Source: Streptomyces violaceusniger Tu 4113 (GTDB taxonomy: Bacteria; Actinomycetota; Actinomycetes; Streptomycetales; Streptomycetaceae). Taken from it: DNA of 64,000 nucleotides. The notes under the pieces are model-generated. The model was not told the DNA's origin. It worked only from the letters and a program-made list of their open reading frames with translations, and did no database searches. Where the stretch lies: contig NC_015952.1 in NCBI RefSeq assembly GCF_000147815.2, positions 1 to 64,000 on the forward strand, written 5' to 3'. Both the position numbers and the translations under genes were made by a program. Positions 60,201 through 64,000 of the stretch are shown here, piece by piece. The number at the start of each line of letters is the position of its first letter. Position 1 is the stretch's first letter.

Positions 60201-62208
60201 CCACGGGTACTACGGGGACCCGTTGGACGACTACGACGGACCCCACGACCCGGACGCGTACGGGCCCCTGTGCGGCGGCGGGTTCCTGCCCCCGAGCATG
60301 ACCCCGGAGGCGTTCCGCGCGTGGTGCCGGGAAGTCGTGTCCGACGACCGTACGGCGCTCATGGCCGAAATGCTGATCTGGCCCCTGTGCATGGTGCAGA
60401 ACGGCGCCCCCCTGGAGTCGGTGACCCTGGAACAGTCCCCGAACCTGCTGCGCCAGTCCCCCGCGCTCGCGGAAGCCATTCAGGCAGAGTTCACCAGCCC
60501 CGACGGCATGGGGTGGGCGTGGTGTTCCTGGCAGATCGCGGACGCGGCCGACACCGGCGCAGCGTCGCACCGTGAGCGTGCGTGGATGGTCGCCCGGCGC
60601 GACGACCGGCCCCGCTACGCCGTGAACGTGGACGACGGCACCCGGGCCCGGGAGATGTGGGGGCACGTCGTCAAGCGCACCGGCGCGCTTCCGGACTGGG
60701 CGCCGGACCTGTCCGCACAGCTCGACCCCTACCAGGGGCGCGCCCGGCTGCCGGTGGTGACTGTCGCTCAGGCGCTCGGGCTTCCCGCCGACTGGTGGGC
60801 CGACACCCGCGGTAAGCGCGGGGTCAACCGGCGCACCGGTAAGCCGTTGGGCGGCGGCTCGTTCCGGCTGGACGAGGTAGGCCAGTGCGTGACCGCCCCG
60901 TGGTACGGGGTGAAGTTCCGGCCCGCCGACGTCCCCCAGGGCGAGGGAACCCGGGTGATCACCCGGGAGGAGATGGCCGTACTCGTCGGCTTCAGCCGGT
61001 CGAAGGTGTGGGCCTACACCCCCACCCGGAAGGGTGCCAAAGGCACGCGGAACGTGGCGCAGATGATCGCTGACTCGGTGTCGGTGTTCATGGCGTGGGT
61101 TTCGTCCGCGGTCAACGGGGACGCGGCCGACTGGTACGAGCCGACGGCCGCCTATCAGGCCGACCTGTACCGACTCGACGGCCCCCCCGCCCGTGGAATC
61201 GAAGGACAGCCCGCGCCCCGGCGTCTTGCAATCGAAGCCGCCCCGGCCCGTCTCGCCTTGCAACCTGCGCCGTGCCGGGCAGCCGACGCCCCCCGCCCCG
61301 CCATCACCACCCCCTACCGGGCCCCAGCCCGCCGGTTCGCCATGGCCCCCGCACGCCCCGCACTCCCCGCCGCCCCCACCCGTACGGCGCTCCCCGCCCC
61401 CGCACCAGCCACCGGCCGCCCCTTCTGGGAACCACAGCAGCGCGTCACCCTGGACGGCCGCGCCGGAACCACCCGGCACAGCGCGATCGGTCGCGGCGTA
61501 CGCGTGCTGTGGGACGACGCCCCCCAAGGGTGCGACTACGCAGACCCCCGCACCCTGTGGGCCGAGGGCACCGAACCCGCCCCCGCCCGGATCATCGCCC
61601 CGCCCTACCAGCCGCCCGCCCGCACGTTCGCCATGCCCCACCCGACCCCGGAGGCACCCGCCATGACCACCACCACCCCCGCCCCGGAGCCGGAGCGCGA
61701 CCCCATCGCCGACACAGACGCGGTGGCCGCCGACGTCGACCGCATCGCGGAAGAATGCCGCGCCCTGCTGGCCAGCATCACCCCCGCCCCGGCCCCCGAC
61801 CCCCAGCCCGAGCCCGCGCCCGAGCCCGCGCCGGTCGACCCCGGCCGCGACCTGGTGGCGGAAGCCGACGCGGTAGCCGCCGACGTCGACCGCATCACCG
61901 CCGACGTCGACCGCATCGCCGCCGCACTCGCCGCCGCACTCGGCACCCCCACCCCGGAGCCCGACCCCGCCGCCGACCCCGAGCCCGACCGGCCCACCAC
62001 CGCCGCCCGGGTACGCGCGGTTGCCGGATGGTACGGCCCCGCCACACTCGCCCTGCTGCTCCTGGTGCTCCTCGGCACACCCGTCGCCGGAGGCATCGTG
62101 GGCGCAGCACTCGCCGTACTCCCCCGCATCCCCGTATGGGCCCACGCCCGCCGCCAGCGCCGGACCGGCGGAAGCGGCGGCCAGGCCGACCACGGCCTAG
62201 CCGCCTGA
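54283..62208 (+). CDS. giant protein with C5 DNA methyltransferase domain and membrane anchor
   Basis: A 2641-residue protein from ATG 54283 (MSATSVVTMTVADALLEGAP). Residues ~1-1700 are Ala/Glu/Pro-rich with helical AEAW-type stretches and repeated modules (VSDPGGVDAWQTDGG and VSDPGGVDTWEGEGG). A zinc-ribbon-like cluster is near 1732 (RCPACRCREVRADRCDGCGW) and another Cys patch near 1816. Residues ~1855-2270 hold a C5 methyltransferase: GVEIFGGPGGMSAARAL, HGSPPCQTLSDAG with catalytic Cys, VTLEQSPNLL, SHRERAWMVARR, RNVAQMIADSVSVF. A Pro-rich region and one or two C-terminal membrane helices (~2582-2623) end it. Codon use changes around 59.4 kb, so it looks like a fusion. Confidence 0.8.
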   Translation: MSATSVVTMTVADALLEGAPKNLGKLSAVVVGRGWGVQVERSGDAWVLVTLHPHTGAETGRWGWQGARWVSGQRFGFKALCDFYAADAEAGAPAGPGAPVAPVAPVAPAVACDECSDGSCVDCVAEHADQVEAEALRVKATKAHDRVSKGRKRVKAACERGKAARERAEAARERARVAAEAEGEWLSARVAHADALLWSMPFGTRERGAAFAELIAAGWDASDGGTGAGAYAEVETYADRVGACASEGWADDAQQGYADAAECAEHAYRETMIEFGVFERSDGEGGVVLPSRFDADTAWEIIRGHSLDVAGYVRYAEAAAGKAEAWAGQAEAWADAAEEWESGTSAEADALFTLGTPDARQMALSRAHHGVSDLVAEAWQAEVQAPADAPAPVAPDAEVTKRRAAWQAGAEAVRAQRRADAERRAAGDAVRAGWDARTGVQCPAVPGAVVRVVREGRAPVDVQWDGGTGRQCGSHCPDECPASWGEAEWCVCEPRPVITIDGPSEPYAWEDCPECAAGTLGVSVDVMADAARRSVAGTGDVTDLVAVGDALYAEAAEREASALELRATADRNESADFSGVTAEWRASVAEYVAEWRAEAVALMGDAVRLAGMADAFRAAGRRAAEAPAAEAGAGAERERAAKVYDPSRKLGALRAIDAGAVRWLMGRNVYRVRAGVDASTRDVEWACGWGYAGHVEHGRGYRVELTTLGHRWVELLSARVESEAAADAPEAAEAPAPVAPEPDGLPDCEAIARGMALVDKAIAKIDRDRYTDRDGDGWYVEYPMPTSQGSPYVNGVTCRVRLSYTDDGMAYDLRAYDYRTGAELARATRKGLKSALALGKRMAEAKHAPPAPEAAPAPAPVPAEVPAPEAAPAPAGAEAPAEAEAAGPAADAAAAAERATAALARVPEGDSRQAHAVWWEDAARGCARDAAESSTRGDRAEADWYAANALDAAKEVEGAAFESEREAEIRANAAPAEVHAPEAAPAPAAEAAEAAPGPEADADTDDVPGAVCPLPDMFVKVRAAARRQGWTFTAVASGDELSVTLCADTVIGRWSFSLQWRRRGYRVGYGYGFDGSHSYATWADRRTGPRGGYIRPTLGAVLDVVNGHPSAAPEAPAPVDAPPATAPAAALAPDAPAPVAPAAEAAEAAEAAPGPEAAPGPEAAPVAPVAVLPDVVSDPGGVDAWQTDGGAAGAAHLVICAGRGVFPVAFRGPYAGTVRVSRTWLIERARRELSRARVWQSEAEEYAQTCSGWLRDARDLHHEVRRSAGVLGDCVWVPLETSGAWLERARKVSHAADSRRRQARDLVRMYERNLSTLESEGEEPARHAAAAGEFLARGASGDVPAGRGAWLSADGGCAVAFPMAWDSADNPAAETDGLYVGMLADAVAARDEGRTLAGKDVPSRAKTCHGPGADFRAAVVRSGGPLLKAWKAPRIPAAGKPLTDDDLIGYDAGDVIGETEAAPGVWLPMAAVRVAELAVMNGWTVAMERRDGGAVVIVRASGTVQRGERAPVVGECVAVWERGEFVQARSGALVAGEFRAAATLRQVLGQVGRVAIVAGTLSPMVPDPESAPAPVGVSDPGGVDTWEGEGGAPAGPGYGELPPPANCDAPDGWAPVLPGVVRPTLARGRCLAPSMVRYLDMAAAGRLWVKPGGSVWLAAAEPSANGWRALVGRVDAEPVAGGKVAHLRVSGDLVAVPVGDLVALRPADPEEDRATVPTPTPTPAPAPAPGPVAERCPACRCREVRADRCDGCGWTPDPEPAAVAVVVAEGKRHPDADPADSDGRAPYANGFRPAVLDGYTPRDGADGYEWSGWWCDTDCGHCAAGAECADCVACTQFAAPYPAHWARDRREGEPYRGVEIFGGPGGMSAARALVDPGGDWVLIEFNRDAADTARAAGHFVICADVRTLDPRHPVLTRVLRFHGSPPCQTLSDAGQRSAWNAEEISELQRIMWQASEAFGFLPVDDLCSLYGGPHGYYGDPLDDYDGPHDPDAYGPLCGGGFLPPSMTPEAFRAWCREVVSDDRTALMAEMLIWPLCMVQNGAPLESVTLEQSPNLLRQSPALAEAIQAEFTSPDGMGWAWCSWQIADAADTGAASHRERAWMVARRDDRPRYAVNVDDGTRAREMWGHVVKRTGALPDWAPDLSAQLDPYQGRARLPVVTVAQALGLPADWWADTRGKRGVNRRTGKPLGGGSFRLDEVGQCVTAPWYGVKFRPADVPQGEGTRVITREEMAVLVGFSRSKVWAYTPTRKGAKGTRNVAQMIADSVSVFMAWVSSAVNGDAADWYEPTAAYQADLYRLDGPPARGIEGQPAPRRLAIEAAPARLALQPAPCRAADAPRPAITTPYRAPARRFAMAPARPALPAAPTRTALPAPAPATGRPFWEPQQRVTLDGRAGTTRHSAIGRGVRVLWDDAPQGCDYADPRTLWAEGTEPAPARIIAPPYQPPARTFAMPHPTPEAPAMTTTTPAPEPERDPIADTDAVAADVDRIAEECRALLASITPAPAPDPQPEPAPEPAPVDPGRDLVAEADAVAADVDRITADVDRIAAALAAALGTPTPEPDPAADPEPDRPTTAARVRAVAGWYGPATLALLLLVLLGTPVAGGIVGAALAVLPRIPVWAHARRQRRTGGSGGQADHGLAA

Positions 62209-62220
62209 CCCCGCCCCAAC

Positions 62221-62245
62221 GGGCGCCCGCACCCGGCGGGCGCCC
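62221..62245 (+). terminator. hairpin after giant gene
   Basis: A perfect 10-bp stem (GGGCGCCCGC / GCGGGCGCCC) with ACCCG loop, 12 bases after the stop at 62208. Confidence 0.7.
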
Positions 62246-62290
62246 CAGCCACCACCGCCCCGACCACGGCACAGCACGAGAGGAACCCCC

Positions 62291-62569
62291 ATGCCGCGCT
62301 CACCCATCGACATCACGACGGACCTTGCCCACTACCTAGCCATCACGAAGCCCGGCAGCATGCGCCCCACCCACGGGCACGCCCCCGCGCCGGTCCCGTA
62401 CACCGACACCGACCGGGCCAAGACCGCCCCCAAGCTCCGGGCCGCCGCCGCCGAATGGCGCCAAGCCGACCCCGAGGGGTACGCCCAGTGGCGCGCCGCA
62501 CAGAAGGACGACCCGGACGCGGAGCCGTGCCAGTTCTGCGCCACCTGCCGCACCGGCGGGCCGAAGTAG
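62291..62569 (+). CDS. small hypothetical protein
   Basis: Ninety-two residues (MPRSPIDITTDLAHYLAITK). A ribosome site (AGAGGAA) lies upstream. The C-terminus has a CxxC-x2-C cluster (CQFCATCRTGGPK), possibly metal-binding. Helical middle (KLRAAAAEWRQADPEGYAQW). Function unknown. Confidence 0.6.
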   Translation: MPRSPIDITTDLAHYLAITKPGSMRPTHGHAPAPVPYTDTDRAKTAPKLRAAAAEWRQADPEGYAQWRAAQKDDPDAEPCQFCATCRTGGPK

Positions 62570-62681
62570 AACCCGGCCGGGCCGGACGTGCCCGAACTGA
62601 TCACGCCCCGCCCGGCAGCAGTCACCACAGAACCCGAACCCCGTCGACCGATTGGCCGCCCACTCACATCGGAGAGCGCAC

Positions 62682-63173
62682 ATGTTCAAACCCATCACGG
62701 ATCTCCACGCCCTCACGGCGGAAGACGCCCTGTATGTGGAATTCAGCATGAACGGAGCCCGAACCTGGGAGGAGTACCGATACGCCCCGAGTGCGCCGCC
62801 CACCATGTCCGGCACCGCCGCCCGCGACTTCCTCACCGGCGCGCAGCACAGCGGCGGCCGAGTCGAGTACGCCGACGGCGCGGCAATCATCCGGCGCGCC
62901 CTCCCCTCCGGGAAAGACAGTCTCCACGTCTGGCGACTGTCCCTCATCGCGTGGCCCGCCCTTGGCTGCACCGTCACCATGCGCCGCCACGGCGCGCCCG
63001 AACACCTAAGCGACACCACGGGTGCCGTGGTGTCGACACCGGCCCGGGGTGACACGCGTCTAACCGTCGATGGCACACCGTGGACCTTCAACATTCCCCG
63101 CGAGGAGTTCCCCCACCTCTACACGTGGGAGTACGCCGACGAGTCCGGCGCGCACTCCGGCCCACGGCGCTAG
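62682..63173 (+). CDS. hypothetical protein
   Basis: A 163-residue protein (MFKPITDLHALTAEDALYVE). It appears beta-rich (LHVWRLSLIAWPALGCTVTM, WTFNIPREEFPHLYTWEYAD), with no membrane segment or clear motif. ATG 62682 follows GGAGAG, a fair ribosome site. It is followed by a hairpin. Function unknown. Confidence 0.6.
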   Translation: MFKPITDLHALTAEDALYVEFSMNGARTWEEYRYAPSAPPTMSGTAARDFLTGAQHSGGRVEYADGAAIIRRALPSGKDSLHVWRLSLIAWPALGCTVTMRRHGAPEHLSDTTGAVVSTPARGDTRLTVDGTPWTFNIPREEFPHLYTWEYADESGAHSGPRR

Positions 63174-63180
63174 CAACACC

Positions 63181-63220
63181 CCGGCGGAGCGTGCTCCCGT
63201 GCGTGATCACGTTCCGCCGG
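63181..63220 (+). terminator. hairpin after 62682 gene
   Basis: CCGGCGGAGCGTG pairs with CACGTTCCGCCGG apart from one mismatch. It begins eight bases after the stop at 63173. Confidence 0.6.
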
Positions 63221-63240
63221 CAACAGTCACAGAGAGTCAC

Positions 63241-63257
63241 GCACATGATGTGCTAGG
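63241..63257. promoter_or_regulatory. operator-like palindrome, site 1
   Basis: GCACAT-G-ATGTGC is a perfect palindrome continued by TAGG. Its TGTGCTAGG end matches the half-site of the palindrome at 63470-63492. Confidence 0.45.
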
Positions 63258-63469
63258 CATCCGAGAGACTGTGTCACGAACCATGCGGCACCGTGCGGAA
63301 CTGTGCCGTAAGTGAAGCTCTGAGAGTTTCCGGACATTTTTTCTTCGGGCCCTCGGTGGCGCTCCTCGGTGATCTGAACCGGGGGCATGCGTCCACAGTG
63401 GCGCCCGACCTGGTGGGGCCGATGCGATCACCTGACCGGCGGCAGTCGGGACGTGTCGTTACCCCCCTG

Positions 63470-63492
63470 CCCTAGCACATTGTGTGCTAGGG
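63470..63492. promoter_or_regulatory. operator-like palindrome, site 2
   Basis: CCCTAGCACA and TGTGCTAGGG flank a three-base centre: a perfect 10-bp inverted repeat 42 bases before the ATG at 63535. It is well placed to control that gene by repressor binding. Confidence 0.6.
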
Positions 63493-63534
63493 TCAGCGAA
63501 GCAAGACCACGGCAGACACGAGAGGACCCCGGGA

Positions 63535-64000
63535 ATGGCTATCTACATCAGCGCCACCAGCGCCCCCCGTCGCGGCCGGTGGGGCCTGGAGTCCCCCACG
63601 CTGCACCTGCACCCCGGGTGCCCCGGCGCCGGGTGCGACTCCCCCGACACCATCACGGTCAACCGCATCGGTGAGGCGTACGCGATCATGCGGGCGCTGA
63701 AGTCGGGTCTTCGGTACGACGGTGAGCGCTACGTGCGCAACCGCGTCCACACCTTCCGCCTGTCGGGAGACGTGGCGGAGGAGACCCTGACGCGTGAGGA
63801 CGTGGCCGCGCTGCCGGTGTCCCGCTCGAACCCGGACCACCCGGAGTACGGCGAGTGGCGCGAGGCGGTCATCAGTAACGCGCCGGTCGGCCGGAAGGCG
63901 GTCACAGAGTGCGGGATGATCTCGCCCGCGTTCGCCCGCCGGATCGGGATCAAGGGCGTGTACCTGTGGGACACCGCCCCGCGGGAGGCGGGAGCGGCCC
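63535..64000 (+). CDS. hypothetical protein, cut by window end
   Basis: At least 155 residues, open at the right edge. It begins MAIYISATSAPRRGRWGLES and includes HPGCPGAGCDSPDTITVNRI and REAVISNAPVGRKAVTECGM, with VYLWDTAP near the window end. GAGAGGA lies upstream of the ATG as a ribosome site. No family recognised. The perfect palindrome upstream suggests it is repressor-controlled. Confidence 0.65.
   Translation, partial: MAIYISATSAPRRGRWGLESPTLHLHPGCPGAGCDSPDTITVNRIGEAYAIMRALKSGLRYDGERYVRNRVHTFRLSGDVAEETLTREDVAALPVSRSNPDHPEYGEWREAVISNAPVGRKAVTECGMISPAFARRIGIKGVYLWDTAPREAGAA

Larger units (their letters stand above)
63174..63534. other. regulatory intergenic region
   Basis: A 361-base gap with a terminator (63181-63220) and two related palindromes (63241-63257 and 63470-63492). 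No credible ORF. Confidence 0.6.

Noticed and set aside
58783..62193. Leftward 1136-residue open frame
   Set aside because: Antisense of the giant gene; no motifs, while the sense strand has a methyltransferase with all key residues.

Overview
The window is high-GC actinobacterial DNA and most likely Streptomyces. It has strong third-position GC, many GTG and TTG starts, ATGA/GTGA-coupled genes, a WhiB-type iron-sulfur protein, a DUF2975/XRE pair and small secreted proteins. It carries most of a siphovirus virion module next to plasmid-type functions: a replication-initiator-like gene with internal iterons, a block of large membrane proteins, a WhiB-like regulator and an antitoxin-fold protein. 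The best overall reading is a Streptomyces phage-plasmid, or a prophage-like replicon, of the kind known from linear plasmid-phages. No terminase, lysin, integrase, FtsK/TraB translocase, telomere or attachment site is visible here.

Layout. 0.1-7.3 kb is an accessory zone: a DUF2975/XRE pair, an RNase H-fold protein, a stray paralogue of a virion protein (3048-4220), a noncanonical tRNA-Thr-like gene and small zinc-ribbon proteins. 7.5-12.6 kb (leftward) holds a tail protein and a 1198-residue duplicate of the major tail protein fused to a TagC/P68-type receptor-binding propeller and Ig/PKD domains. 12.7-17.4 kb is a mixed island: a coiled-coil protein, a nucleotidyltransferase-like protein with an altered metal motif, three paralogous small secreted proteins and two other export or membrane proteins. 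17.5-39.8 kb is the main leftward virion operon. In transcription order it has a DUF1360-like membrane protein, a portal with a mini-intein, the maturation protease, the major capsid protein, its conserved companion, the major tail protein, an Ig-like protein, head-tail adaptor, tail terminator, two tail chaperones, a repeat-bearing tape measure, a tail hub, a GDPD-like tail protein and two small membrane or tail genes.

39.9-43.8 kb (rightward except one HTH gene) has an HK97 gp10-like protein, small genes and a C5 DNA methyltransferase. 43.9-49.5 kb (leftward) encodes small proteins and four large membrane proteins that may be a transfer/spread or cell-surface module. 49.5-53.1 kb is the control and replication region: a divergent WhiB-like gene and tandem Phd-like gene, then a winged-helix replication protein with four iterons inside the gene. 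53.1-53.8 kb is a non-coding G/C-asymmetric tract. 53.8-64 kb (rightward) contains a giant 2641-residue protein with a complete-looking C5 methyltransferase domain and a C-terminal membrane anchor, two small genes, and a gene cut by the window edge behind operator-like palindromes.

How the parts fit: the virion module builds a siphovirus whose proteins are unusually cysteine-rich, and several virion genes have diverged second copies outside the main operon. The replication, WhiB and membrane modules would maintain and spread the element as a plasmid. The two methyltransferases, without a visible restriction enzyme, suggest self-modification against host restriction. All functional statements come from motifs read by eye; no database search was run.
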